Shown: in pieces, positions 1 to 6,803 of the stretch | How positions within the stretch are numbered: position 1 is the first letter of the stretch | Layout of the letters: each line of letters starts with the position of its first letter | NCBI GenBank assembly: GCA_005883175.1 | Contig: VAYV01000023.1 | Coordinates: forward strand, 1-24,032 | Length of the DNA: 24,032 bases | Source: Actinomycetota bacterium | Lineage (GTDB): Bacteria > Actinomycetota > AC-67 | Reading direction: 5' to 3' | Notes under the pieces: model-generated | Databases searched by the model: none | Told to the model about the DNA's origin: nothing | What the model saw: only the letters and a program-made list of their open reading frames with translations | Translations under genes and position numbers: made by a program

Positions 1-250
1 TGAGCTCTTGGAGCGCCTCCAGCGTCGAGCCGTGCCGCCCGATCAGGATGCCCATGTCCGGCCCGGCGATCCGGACCTCGATCGTGTCCTCGGTGATGTC
101 GGCTTCTGCTTCCCCGTCCATGTCCAGCACGTCGAGCAGCCCGTGGATGAAGTCCTCGGCCGCATCGGCCTGGTCGTCGAGGAGGTCCTCGTCCGGTTCG
201 GCACTTTCAGGCTGCTCGCCGTCCGACGGGACCTGGTCCTGGTCGCTCAC
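1..250 (-). CDS. jag: Jag / SpoIIIJ-associated RNA-binding protein (KH domain), partial
   Basis: This is the N-terminal 83 residues of a Jag protein; the rest runs off the left edge. Translation from a GTG at 250 gives an acidic N-terminal stretch of about 30 residues (rich in D, E and Q) and then the KH-fold segment. The end of the visible part reads MGILIGRHGSTLEALQEL, the diagnostic GxLIGxxGxTLxALQ loop of the Jag KH domain. The C-terminal R3H domain would lie outside the window. The GTG start overlaps the TGA stop of yidC by four bases (GTGA), so translation is probably coupled. In this family Jag binds RNA and is encoded beside the YidC/SpoIIIJ insertase; its exact role in actinobacteria is not settled. 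The acidic N-terminus lacks the Jag_N domain seen in Firmicutes, as is usual in actinobacteria. Confidence 0.9.
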   Translation of the reverse strand, partial: MSDQDQVPSDGEQPESAEPDEDLLDDQADAAEDFIHGLLDVLDMDGEAEADITEDTIEVRIAGPDMGILIGRHGSTLEALQEL

Positions 251-1539
251 CTGCGCTTTTTCCTCTTCTTGCGCTTGCGGCTCCCCTGCGGCCGGGCCGG
301 CGGAACCGGGGGAGTGAGGGTGGCGGACGGCGTTTCGGGGGCAACCTTCTTCGCCGGCGCCTCGGCGTCCTTCGGTTTGGGCTTCGCGCCCGGCAGACCG
401 CCCTTGGCGTCCTGACTCCGGTAGACGAGGTACTGCTGGCCGATCGTCCATAGGTTCGTCGCGAGGAAGTACAGGTTGAGGCCGGCGGGGAAGTTGAGCG
501 AGATCAGCCCGAAGAACAGGGGCATGACCCGGGTCATCATCTGCTGCTGCTGCGGCAGCGCCTGTCCGGTCGCGAGCACACGCTGGTTCATCTGCCGGCT
601 CTGGTAGTAGGTCGAGCCGATGACCAGGGCGATCAGCAGGTAGTACGGGACCGAGTGCGCCCCGCCGCCGTCACCCGTCTTGCGCGTGCACTCCTTGATG
701 CGATCCTTCGACGCCGCCTGAGGCGCGGTGCACGCCAGGTGCATCCCGAGGAAGCCGGCTTGATCCTGGGTCACCGCCTTGAACAGCTTTCCGCTCTTCG
801 GCAGGTGGCCGGTCCCCAGGGCCGAGAAGCAGTGGAAGCTCACGATCTGCCCGTTCGAGGCTTTCAGGACGACCGGCTGGCAGCGGGTTATCCAGGGGGC
901 CGAGGCGACTGCCAGCTGTTGGGTCGGGTACTTGTGCGCGTCGACGAAGGTCGCGATCTCGAACGTCTTGTGCTCCACCTGGTTCCCCGTCTTCACCGGG
1001 CAGTCGATCTCCGCCGGGTTCGCGCCGTTGACCGATGGCGTTTGTACCGGCAGGCAGACAATCGAACGAAGGTTGGCATCCCCGAAGGTGGCCTTGGGAT
1101 CCGAGGGGATCGCGGCACCGCCCGGCAGGGTCGCCATCAGCGGCAAGACCACGATGGACGTGCGCAGCACCGAGTACAGGGCGATGAAGGCCGGCATTTG
1201 CGCGAGGAGGGGTAGGCAGCCGCCGGCCGGGTTGACCCCATGCTCCTTGAACAGGGCCATGATCTCTTGGTTCATCTGCTGGCGGAGCTTCATCAGCTCT
1301 TGGCGGTCTTGCACCTTCGCCTGGAGCTGCTTGTACTTCTGCTGGATCTTCTTCTGCTCCGGCGCCAGCGTCTGCATGGCCGTCATCGAGCGGATCTGCT
1401 TCAGGGTCAAGGGGATCAGCACCGCGCGCACCGCGACCGTGAGCAAGATGATCGCAACCCCATACGAGGGGATCGCGGTGTAGATCGCGTTCAGCGCGAC
1501 GCCGAGAGCGTGCTGGATCGCGCCGAAGAACTCAGCCAT
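247..1539 (-). CDS. yidC: YidC/Oxa1 family membrane protein insertase with large extracytoplasmic cysteine-rich loop
   Basis: YidC inserts membrane proteins, alone or with SecYEG. The 430-residue protein has a first membrane segment at about 25-45 containing the conserved groove arginine (R38), a charged cytoplasmic coiled coil at 50-100, the motif VNPAGGCLPLLAQMPAF (102-118), and later membrane segments at about 298-312 and 335-375, the latter containing NFPAGLNLYF. It ends in a long proline/lysine tail with a strongly basic terminus (KRKKRKKRR), typical of ribosome-contacting YidC tails. Between residues about 140 and 295 is a loop much longer than in E. coli-type cores, with six cysteines (162, 180, 220, 237, 270, 284) that could form disulfides outside the membrane. 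There is no cleavable lipoprotein signal. The ATG overlaps the yidD stop by eight bases, and the stop overlaps jag. The rpmH-rnpA-yidD-yidC-jag order supports the identification. Confidence 0.96.
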   Translation of the reverse strand: MAEFFGAIQHALGVALNAIYTAIPSYGVAIILLTVAVRAVLIPLTLKQIRSMTAMQTLAPEQKKIQQKYKQLQAKVQDRQELMKLRQQMNQEIMALFKEHGVNPAGGCLPLLAQMPAFIALYSVLRTSIVVLPLMATLPGGAAIPSDPKATFGDANLRSIVCLPVQTPSVNGANPAEIDCPVKTGNQVEHKTFEIATFVDAHKYPTQQLAVASAPWITRCQPVVLKASNGQIVSFHCFSALGTGHLPKSGKLFKAVTQDQAGFLGMHLACTAPQAASKDRIKECTRKTGDGGGAHSVPYYLLIALVIGSTYYQSRQMNQRVLATGQALPQQQQMMTRVMPLFFGLISLNFPAGLNLYFLATNLWTIGQQYLVYRSQDAKGGLPGAKPKPKDAEAPAKKVAPETPSATLTPPVPPARPQGSRKRKKRKKRR

Positions 1540-1786
1540 CGAGCTTCACCAGGCGTCGGAACAGGTGCGCGTGATGCGGGACCGGGTCGAAGCCGCCGTC
1601 GCACCACGGCGCGCACCGGAGCAAGCGCCAGGCCGTCTGGAACCCACCGACGAGCAGGCCATTCGTTCGTAGCGCCTCGACCGCGTACTCGGAGCAGGAC
1701 GGATAGAACCGACAACGAGAAGGCAAATATTTGCCTAATGTTACCTGATACCCACGGACGAGCAGGGCCGCGAGACGCCCTAGCAC
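1532..1786 (-). CDS. yidD: YidD, membrane protein insertion efficiency factor
   Basis: This small protein of 84 residues helps YidC-dependent membrane insertion. The family signature CRFYPSCSEYAVEAL is present, followed by a WRLLRCAPWCDGGFDPVP segment that matches the usual LLRCHPWxxGGxDPVP ending. An amphipathic N-terminal helix (LGRLAALLVRGYQ) precedes it. I chose the GTG at 1786 because it begins directly before this helix and gives the usual family length. The reading frame stays open further upstream, but that extension lies inside rnpA and is arginine-rich, so it is a shadow. The start lies seven bases inside rnpA and the stop overlaps the yidC start, so rnpA, yidD and yidC are probably translated from one message. 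Confidence 0.93.
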   Translation of the reverse strand: MLGRLAALLVRGYQVTLGKYLPSRCRFYPSCSEYAVEALRTNGLLVGGFQTAWRLLRCAPWCDGGFDPVPHHAHLFRRLVKLDG

Positions 1787-2112
1787 GATGCGCCCGCTCG
1801 CTCGAGGGCAGCGTCGAGCGCCGAGCGAACGTCGGCGAGCGAGCTCCCGGCGATCGCCTGCTTCCCGACGATCACGACGTCGGTTCCGGGCTTGATGCAC
1901 GTCGCGCGCACCGCCTCACGCAAGAGACGGCGTGCGCGGTTGCGTTTCACGGCGTTGCCGACGCTCGTTCCGACCGCGAACCCGACGCGGGCGGCGCGCG
2001 CAGGATCGGCCGGCAATGCGACGCAGGTGATCAGGGCGCTCGAGCCGCGAGACCCCGACCGTAGGATGCGCGCGAAGTCTCGCGAGGAGGTCAATCGGAG
2101 CGTCCGCGGCAT
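1780..2112 (-). CDS. rnpA: Ribonuclease P protein component
   Basis: RnpA is the protein subunit that helps the RNase P ribozyme cleave tRNA 5' leaders. The 110-residue product has the expected N-terminal RLTSSRDFARILRSG segment and the diagnostic RNR box GNAVKRNRARRLLREAVR at about residues 54-71, followed by the usual DVVIVGKQAI strand. Its size is normal for the family. The reading frame is open upstream to 2211, but that part overlaps rpmH antiphase and has no similarity to the family, so the ATG at 2112 is preferred. It lies 19 bases downstream of rpmH and overlaps yidD by seven bases. Confidence 0.95.
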   Translation of the reverse strand: MPRTLRLTSSRDFARILRSGSRGSSALITCVALPADPARAARVGFAVGTSVGNAVKRNRARRLLREAVRATCIKPGTDVVIVGKQAIAGSSLADVRSALDAALERAGASC

Positions 2113-2131
2113 CCCGAGTGCGGGGCCGCCA

Positions 2132-2266
2132 CTAGACGGTGAGCCGCGCGCGCCCTTTCCGGCGCCGCCGGGACAGCACGGCGCGACCGGCGCGGGTGCG
2201 CATACGTGCACGGAATCCGTGCACGCGCTTCCGGCGACGGGAGTGGGGTTGATACGTGCGCTTCAT
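2132..2266 (-). CDS. rpmH: 50S ribosomal protein L34
   Basis: The 44-residue, arginine-rich product starts MKRTYQPHSRRRKRVHGFRA and continues with the conserved MRTRAGRAVLSRRRRKGR core, which is L34 over its full length. L34 is part of the large ribosomal subunit. The gene is the first of the minus-strand rpmH-rnpA-yidD-yidC-jag run and is divergent from dnaA, the standard arrangement at bacterial origins. No strong ribosome-binding site is visible before the ATG, and the proposed promoter would leave only a short leader. Confidence 0.97.
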   Translation of the reverse strand: MKRTYQPHSRRRKRVHGFRARMRTRAGRAVLSRRRRKGRARLTV

Positions 2267-2284
2267 GGCTGTCTGGGTCGTGGC

Positions 2285-2314
2285 AGTCTAAGCGGCGGCG
2301 CAGAAGAGCGTCAA
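2285..2314 (-). promoter_or_regulatory. Putative promoter for rpmH operon
   Basis: On the minus strand there is TTGACG (2314-2309), an 18-base spacer and TAGACT (2290-2285), a reasonable match to a housekeeping sigma promoter. Transcription would start near 2278, about 12 bases before the rpmH ATG, giving a very short leader. The call rests on sequence pattern only. Confidence 0.4.
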
Positions 2315-2385
2315 ACACGTCCGCGCTCACCAGTCCGTGCGCGGATTCCTGCAGGTCATCCCTGTGGAAACGTGAATTCCCTTTC

Positions 2386-2414
2386 TTGTATCCACAGGGT
2401 GCGCTGCTTATACT
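2386..2414 (+). promoter_or_regulatory. Putative dnaA promoter overlapped by a DnaA box
   Basis: TTGTAT (2386-2391), a 17-base spacer and TATACT (2409-2414) form a good housekeeping-type promoter facing dnaA. The DnaA-box-like GTATCCACA at 2388-2396 overlaps the -35 element, so DnaA bound there could repress its own gene. The transcript would have a leader of about 205 bases running through the second DnaA-box cluster. Confidence 0.45.
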
Positions 2415-2549
2415 CGCGCCTCGCTGGAACGCCGGTGATGCGTCGGTAATACCTTCCCGCTTCGCCTTCCTCTCCGCCGCGTGTGCGGTCGTTCTTCGGC
2501 GTGCGATGACTTTGAACGGCAGCGACCGGAACGACGACGACCCGAACGG

Positions 2550-2583
2550 TTCGTCCACAGGTGTGGACGAACCCTGTGGATTG
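2550..2583. promoter_or_regulatory. DnaA-box cluster with perfect inverted pair
   Basis: Two boxes face each other as a perfect inverted repeat: arms TTCGTCCACA (2550-2559) and TGTGGACGAA (2562-2571), separated by GG. A third box-like site, TGTGGATTG, follows at 2575-2583. The core TCGTCCACA differs by one base from the actinobacterial consensus TTGTCCACA. Three sites in 34 bases, 45 bases before the dnaA start, suggest cooperative DnaA binding for origin function or autoregulation. Confidence 0.6.
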
Positions 2584-2627
2584 CAGGCGTAGGCCGCCGG
2601 GCAGACGCGCGGGGAAGGGTGATCAAC

Positions 2628-3986
2628 GTGGTCGACGAAGCGCAGGAGCTGTGGGGACGCACGCTCGCAACCGTTCGCGAGCGCATCATGCCGGGCGCGC
2701 GAGCGTGGGTGGACAGCACGCGGCCGGTCCGTTTTCACGACGACACGATCGAGCTGGCCGCGCCGTCTGCCTTCGCGAAAGAGTGGCTCGAGAACCGGTA
2801 CGCGCACACGATCACCGAGGCGCTGCGTGAAACGGCCGGGCGGGACGTGCGCCTGAAGGTCACCGTCGACCGGATGCCGCTCGAAGACGTCGTGGCCGAT
2901 GTCGAGCAGCCCGAGACGGCGCCGGTGCCCCATCTGCCGGCGGCCGCACCAGCGCTCAACCCGCGCTATCTGTTCGAAACGTTCGTCACGGGACCATCCA
3001 ACCGTTTCGCGCACGCCGCGGCGCAAGCCGTCGCCGAGCAGCCGGCGCGTAGCTACAACCCGCTGTTCATCTACGGCGGCGCCGGCTTGGGGAAGACGCA
3101 TCTGCTGCACGCGATCGGGCACGAGGTGCACCGGCTGTACCCGCACGCGACCATCCGCTACGTGTCGAGCGAGCAGTTCATGAACGAGTTCATCCTGGGT
3201 GTGCGCGAAGAGAAGATGCCGATCTTCCGCCGGCGCTACCGCGAAGCCGACGTTCTGCTCGTCGACGACATCCAGTTCCTTTCCCGTGGCGAGCAAACGC
3301 AAGAAGAGTTCTTCCACACATTCAACGCCTTGCACAACGACGGCCGGCAGATCGTGATCTCGTCCGACCGCGCGCCGGCAGAGATCCCGACGCTCGAAGA
3401 CCGATTGCGCACCCGGTTCGAGTGGGGACTGATCACCGACGTCCAGCCACCCGACCTCGAAACGCGCGTTGCGATCTTGCAGAAGAAGGCCGGGGCGGAG
3501 GGTCTGCGCATCTCGAACGACGTCCTGGCGTTCATCGCGACGCGGGTGCAGAACAACATCAGAGAGCTGGAAGGACGCTTGATCCGGGTCGTTTCGTACG
3601 CGTCGTTGTCCAACTTGCCGGTGACGCTGGAGCTCGCGCAGGAAGTCTTGCGGCCGCTCCTTCCTCGCGACGGATCCGATGAGATTCCGGCCGACGTCAT
3701 CATCGCGGAATGCGCCGCGTACTTCAGCATCGCGCGCAACGAGCTTCTCGGACCCGGGCGTTCACGGCCGCTCGTCGCCGCGCGCCAGGTCGCGATGTAC
3801 CTCTGCCGCGAGCTCACACCGTTGTCGCTTCCTAAGATCGGAGACGCGTTCGGAGGCCGCGACCACACCACCGTGATGCACGCCGATTCGAAGATCCGAA
3901 CGTTGATGGGAGAGCGGCGTCAGGTTTATTCACAGGTCCAAGAGCTGACGGAGCGTATCCGTAACAAGGCGGGATCGGGGCTGTGA
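2628..3986 (+). CDS. dnaA: Chromosomal replication initiator protein DnaA
   Basis: DnaA binds DnaA boxes, opens the origin and recruits the helicase. From the GTG at 2628 the protein has 452 residues. Domain I covers about 1-85 (ELWGRTLATVRERI). Domain II is a short proline-rich linker at about 90-110. The AAA+ domain III starts at NPRYLFETFVTG and has Walker A GGAGLGKT (150-157) and Walker B LLVDDIQF (210-217). Domain IV carries the DNA-binding signature GGRDHTTVMHADSKI (409-423). I prefer GTG 2628 over the in-frame GTG 2619 because GGGGAAGG at 2611-2618 sits nine bases before 2628 but directly abuts 2619. The linker is short compared with Streptomyces DnaA. DnaA boxes upstream suggest autoregulation. 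Confidence 0.96.
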   Translation: MVDEAQELWGRTLATVRERIMPGARAWVDSTRPVRFHDDTIELAAPSAFAKEWLENRYAHTITEALRETAGRDVRLKVTVDRMPLEDVVADVEQPETAPVPHLPAAAPALNPRYLFETFVTGPSNRFAHAAAQAVAEQPARSYNPLFIYGGAGLGKTHLLHAIGHEVHRLYPHATIRYVSSEQFMNEFILGVREEKMPIFRRRYREADVLLVDDIQFLSRGEQTQEEFFHTFNALHNDGRQIVISSDRAPAEIPTLEDRLRTRFEWGLITDVQPPDLETRVAILQKKAGAEGLRISNDVLAFIATRVQNNIRELEGRLIRVVSYASLSNLPVTLELAQEVLRPLLPRDGSDEIPADVIIAECAAYFSIARNELLGPGRSRPLVAARQVAMYLCRELTPLSLPKIGDAFGGRDHTTVMHADSKIRTLMGERRQVYSQVQELTERIRNKAGSGL

Positions 3987-4000
3987 TGCGCACCCTCTAT

Positions 4001-4021
4001 ACACATCTTGCACGGATGTGT
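4001..4021. repeat. Inverted repeat after dnaA
   Basis: The arms ACACATC (4001-4007) and GATGTGT (4015-4021) are perfectly complementary around a seven-base loop, just after the dnaA stop. No long T-run follows, so at best this is a weak terminator or an RNA-stabilising hairpin. Confidence 0.35.
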
Positions 4022-4042
4022 TTCCGCCGCTCGGACCCGGTA

Positions 4043-4071
4043 TTAACAGTGTCCGCAGGCCCTACTACGAT
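4043..4071 (+). promoter_or_regulatory. Putative dnaN promoter
   Basis: TTAACA (4043-4048), a 17-base spacer and TACGAT (4066-4071) form a plausible promoter in the dnaA-dnaN gap. A transcript would start near 4078, about eight bases before the GTG at 4086 that I suspect was the original dnaN start. This spacing supports 4086 rather than 4132 as the ancestral start. Confidence 0.4.
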
Positions 4072-4131
4072 TACGACCTATTGAAGTGATCTTTAAAAGC
4101 ATGCAAGACCGTCCTGTGGAGGTGGCGTGGC

Positions 4132-5127
4132 GTGTTGTTCGATGCGAATGGTCCACAGCTCCGTCTCGCCGGCACCGATCTCGAACTGGCCGGTGAGGCG
4201 ACGATCGATGCGAAGATCGACGAGAAAGGTTCGGTTGTCCTGCCGGGTCGTGTGCTCGGTGAGATCGCGCGCAGCCTGCCTGAAGGCGCGGTGCGCATCG
4301 AGTCCTCCGGCGGGCAAGCGAAGCTAACTTGCGGGGCCGCCGAGTTCACGTTGCGCGCGCTAGCGCTCGAGGACTTCCCGAACCTTGCTGCGCCGGAAGG
4401 CGCACCGTCGGGGACGCTCGACGCGTCGGTTTTCGCGGCGGCAGTGGGTCAGGTCACGCGCGCGGCGTCGCACGACGAAGCGCGTCCCGTCCTCACGGAG
4501 ACGCTCGTCGATGCGACGGGAGACAAGATCACGCTCGTGTCGACCGACAGCTACCGCCTCGCGGTCCGCGAGATCCCGTGGGCCGGACCGTCGACGGGGA
4601 TCAAGCGGGTCATCCCCGCGCGCGCACTGTCGGAAGCGGCGCGCGCATCCGACGGCGACGGCCAGATCGAGATCACGCTGGGCGAGTCGCAGGCGTCGTT
4701 CGCGGTCGCCGGCCGGCGACTGACGACTCGCCTCATCGAGGGTGAGTTCCCGAACTGGGGCCAGCTGATCCCCGCGGAGCTTCCCAATCAGCTGCGGCTC
4801 GAGCGCGAGAGCTTCGCGGAGGCCGTGCGTCGAGTCGGGATCCTCGCGCAGTCGGGCGCGCCCGTGCGGATCGATCTTGGGGCGGACGGAGCGAAGCTCG
4901 GCGCGGGATCGCAGGATCTCGGAGAAGCGACCGAACAGGTCGACGGGAAGTTCGAGGGCGAGCCGCTCACCGTCGCGTTCAATCCCGCGTATCTGCTCGA
5001 CGGGATCAATGCGGTCGAGGGAACCGAAGTCACGCTGTCGACGCGCGACGGTCTCAAGCCGGCCGTGCTGCGCGCGCCCGAGGACGCGAGCGGGTTCCTC
5101 TACCTGGTGATGCCGGTTCGCGTCTAG
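4132..5127 (+). CDS. dnaN: DNA polymerase III beta sliding clamp, N-terminus disrupted
   Basis: DnaN is the ring-shaped clamp that holds DNA polymerase on DNA. The open frame of 331 residues begins at a GTG whose product starts VLFDANGPQLRLAGTDLEL. In normal clamps of about 365-375 residues this is residues 32-50 (compare GTDLEM at 46-51 in E. coli), so about 30 residues are missing. The rest is well preserved through the C-terminal YLVMPVRV, which matches the usual YLxMPxR ending. Upstream, in another frame, a GTG at 4086 encodes VIFKSMQDRPVEVAW, which resembles the canonical MKFxVxRxxLxEAVxW start. This suggests that about 15 codons between roughly 4128 and 4132 were lost, together with a frameshift. 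recF follows after five bases. The family identity is certain; the start is not. A functional clamp would need the missing strand and helix of domain I. Confidence 0.9.
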   Translation: MLFDANGPQLRLAGTDLELAGEATIDAKIDEKGSVVLPGRVLGEIARSLPEGAVRIESSGGQAKLTCGAAEFTLRALALEDFPNLAAPEGAPSGTLDASVFAAAVGQVTRAASHDEARPVLTETLVDATGDKITLVSTDSYRLAVREIPWAGPSTGIKRVIPARALSEAARASDGDGQIEITLGESQASFAVAGRRLTTRLIEGEFPNWGQLIPAELPNQLRLERESFAEAVRRVGILAQSGAPVRIDLGADGAKLGAGSQDLGEATEQVDGKFEGEPLTVAFNPAYLLDGINAVEGTEVTLSTRDGLKPAVLRAPEDASGFLYLVMPVRV

Positions 5128-5132
5128 CGCAC

Positions 5133-6230
5133 ATGCGGCTCGCCACGATCGAGCTGGTGACGTTCCGGTCGTGGAAGTCGGTGACGGTGCGTTTCGACGA
5201 CCGCGTCACCGCGCTGATCGGTCCGAACGGGTCCGGGAAGACGTCGATCCTCGAAGGCGCGTGGTACGCGTCGTCGCTCGGTTCGCACCGCACATCCACC
5301 GACGCCGCGTTAGTGACGCAGGACGAAAACGCGGCGGTCGTGCGCGCGGAGGTGGAGCGCAACGGCCGGACCGAGCGCGTCGAGCTCGAGATCGTGACGA
5401 AGGGCAGGGCGCGTGCCAGGCTGGGCGGCGCCCCCGTCGGCCGCCGCCGGGACGTGCTCGGCGTGCTGAAGGCGAGCATCTTCGCCCCGGAGCGCGTCGC
5501 GGTCGTTCGCGAGGATCCGAGCGACCGGCGCCGGTTCGCCGACGAGATCTTGATCCAGCTGCATCCCCGCTACCACGGGATCATCCGTGAGTTCGAGCGC
5601 GCGCTCCGGCAGCGGAACGCGTTGCTGCGCGATCACGCCGCGGGGCGTGCGAGCATCGACGGGATCGAGGCGTGGGACGAAGCGTTGATCGCGCCGGGCG
5701 CGGAGCTCTCTGCCGGCCGCGCCAAGGCGGTAGCGATGCTGGCGCCACGTGCGCGCGAGGCCTACCAAGCCGTCGGCGGTGGCTCGGCGTTCGTGGTCGC
5801 CTACTCGCCGAACGTCCCCGAGCCGCCGGAGCGCGACGACCCGGAGGCGTGGGCGCAGTCGCTGCGCACGCGGTTGACCGAGCGCCGGAGCGACGAGCTC
5901 GTACGCGGCGTCACGCTGGTGGGTCCGCACCGGGACGACCTCTCGATCGAGATCGCCGGGATGCCGGCCCGCACGCACGCGTCACACGGCGAGAGCTGGC
6001 TCGCGGCGTTGGCGCTCGTGCTGGGCGGGCACGCCGCGGTCACGGACTCGATCGGCGACGAGCCGGTGCTGCTGCTCGACGATCCGTTCACGTTGCTCGA
6101 CCCCGAGCGCCGCGAACGCATGGCCGGTGCGCTCCCGGGGCGCTCGCAGATCGTGCTGACGGCCGCCGACCCGCGGGAGGTCCCCTCTCAGCTCGCCGCG
6201 CGAGCCCTCGACGTCGAGGAGCTGCGCTAG
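5133..6230 (+). CDS. recF: DNA replication and repair protein RecF
   Basis: RecF is an SMC-like ATPase that, with RecO and RecR, loads RecA onto single-strand gaps. The 365-residue protein starts MRLATIELVTFRSWKSVTV and has Walker A GPNGSGKTS at 30-38. A region matching DRRRFADEILIQLHPRY then RALRQRNALL follows in the middle. An ABC-type signature-like segment, SHGESWLAALALVLGG, precedes Walker B VLLLDDPFTLLDPERRE near 312-328. The signature differs from the more usual SQGxxR form, but the spacing is normal. The start lies five bases after the dnaN stop and the stop directly precedes dciA, so dnaN-recF-dciA is probably one operon. The length is typical and nothing is missing. Confidence 0.93.
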   Translation: MRLATIELVTFRSWKSVTVRFDDRVTALIGPNGSGKTSILEGAWYASSLGSHRTSTDAALVTQDENAAVVRAEVERNGRTERVELEIVTKGRARARLGGAPVGRRRDVLGVLKASIFAPERVAVVREDPSDRRRFADEILIQLHPRYHGIIREFERALRQRNALLRDHAAGRASIDGIEAWDEALIAPGAELSAGRAKAVAMLAPRAREAYQAVGGGSAFVVAYSPNVPEPPERDDPEAWAQSLRTRLTERRSDELVRGVTLVGPHRDDLSIEIAGMPARTHASHGESWLAALALVLGGHAAVTDSIGDEPVLLLDDPFTLLDPERRERMAGALPGRSQIVLTAADPREVPSQLAARALDVEELR

Positions 6231-6548
6231 ATGCCGAAGCGATCCGGAGGCGACCCGCAGCCGCTCGGCGACTTGCTTCATTCCCTCGTGTCGAAGCGAG
6301 GCTGGGACGACCGGATGCGGTTCGGGAGGCTCCGTGACGAATGGGCCGCGGTCGTCGGTCCGGAGGTCGCCGCGCGCAGCACGCCGGTGGCGCTCAGCGC
6401 CGGGGTCCTGTCGATCAAAGCCGACGGCGCCGCGTGGGCGTCGGAGCTGACGCTGCTGGCCCGATCGATCGTCGAGAAGGTCGATTCATACCTCGGTGGC
6501 GGGGTCGTCCGGGAGGTCCGCGTGAGCGCCGGACCACCCCTTCGGTAG
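6231..6548 (+). CDS. dciA: DUF721 / DciA-like replicative helicase loader
   Basis: The 105-residue product begins directly after the recF stop. It has the DUF721 pattern: LGDLLHSLVSKRGWDDRMRF, then a short helix around EWAAVVGPEVAARSTPVAL, then LSIKADGAAWASELTLL with a following helix and a terminal REVRVSAGPP strand. DUF721 proteins of the DciA type interact with the replicative helicase DnaB and replace DnaC/DnaI in most bacteria. The recF-DUF721-gyrB position is where the actinobacterial member lies (for example Rv0004). Function is assigned from family and position; no catalytic residues are expected. Confidence 0.85.
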   Translation: MPKRSGGDPQPLGDLLHSLVSKRGWDDRMRFGRLRDEWAAVVGPEVAARSTPVALSAGVLSIKADGAAWASELTLLARSIVEKVDSYLGGGVVREVRVSAGPPLR

Positions 6549-6641
6549 GGGCCGAACCGACTGCGCGCGCCCGGCTCGTCCGACGTGCGGAAAACTGCCT
6601 GTTCGAGCAGCCCTCCGAGGGGCGAAAAACGGCCTCTAACC

Positions 6642-6650
6642 TGCTACAAT
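6642..6650 (+). promoter_or_regulatory. Putative extended -10 promoter for gyrB-gyrA
   Basis: TGC followed by TACAAT (6645-6650) is an extended -10 element in the 255-base gap before gyrB. No good -35 lies at the right distance, which is common for extended -10 promoters. Transcription would start near 6657 and give a leader of about 147 bases. Supercoiling control of gyr promoters is known in other bacteria but is not visible here. Confidence 0.4.
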
Positions 6651-6768
6651 GAGCCGAACGGAAGTCCCTTTCCCCTCCCCGTTGACGATTGGGTTTCGGG
6701 CGACGAAAACCAAGCCCCTTCCGGGCATCGGTATGGGGTCGTTTCGGGGACGGGAAGGGTGCGTCCGG

Positions 6769-6782
6769 CCTCCGGTCGGAGG
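6769..6782 (+). other. Hairpin in gyrB leader
   Basis: CCTCCG and CGGAGG (6769-6774 and 6777-6782) are perfect complements separated by two bases, so a five-base-pair stem with a four-base loop is likely. It lies nine bases before the AGGAGAG ribosome-binding site (about 6791-6797) of gyrB. It could affect translation, but no known riboswitch pattern is recognised. The rest of the gap 6549-6803 shows no gene. Confidence 0.35.
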
Positions 6783-6803
6783 GGACGAACAGGAGAGAGC
6801 AAC

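Larger units (their letters stand above)
2267..2627. other. Probable replication origin (oriC) and divergent control region between rpmH and dnaA
   Basis: This 361-base gap has no convincing gene. It holds several matches to the DnaA box (consensus TTATCCACA, or TTGTCCACA in actinobacteria). TGTGGAAAC at 2363-2371 is weak. GTATCCACA at 2388-2396 has one mismatch. A tight cluster lies at 2550-2583. Its centre is less GC-rich than the surroundings (around 2370-2415). DnaA boxes beside dnaA and the strand switch of the flanking genes support an origin or a DnaA-controlled promoter. The box count is low for an actinobacterial oriC, many of which lie between dnaA and dnaN, so the call is moderate. 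Confidence 0.6.

Noticed and set aside
2619..2621. GTG 2619 as the dnaA start
   Set aside because: The ribosome-binding site GGGGAAGG abuts this codon, while GTG 2628 has proper spacing.
2091..3335. An open minus-strand frame across oriC and dnaA
   Set aside because: The sequence is low-complexity and crosses the control region; dnaA on the other strand is certain.
3987..4085. The dnaA-dnaN gap as the main origin
   Set aside because: It is short and I see no DnaA-box cluster in it, only an inverted repeat and a promoter-like sequence.
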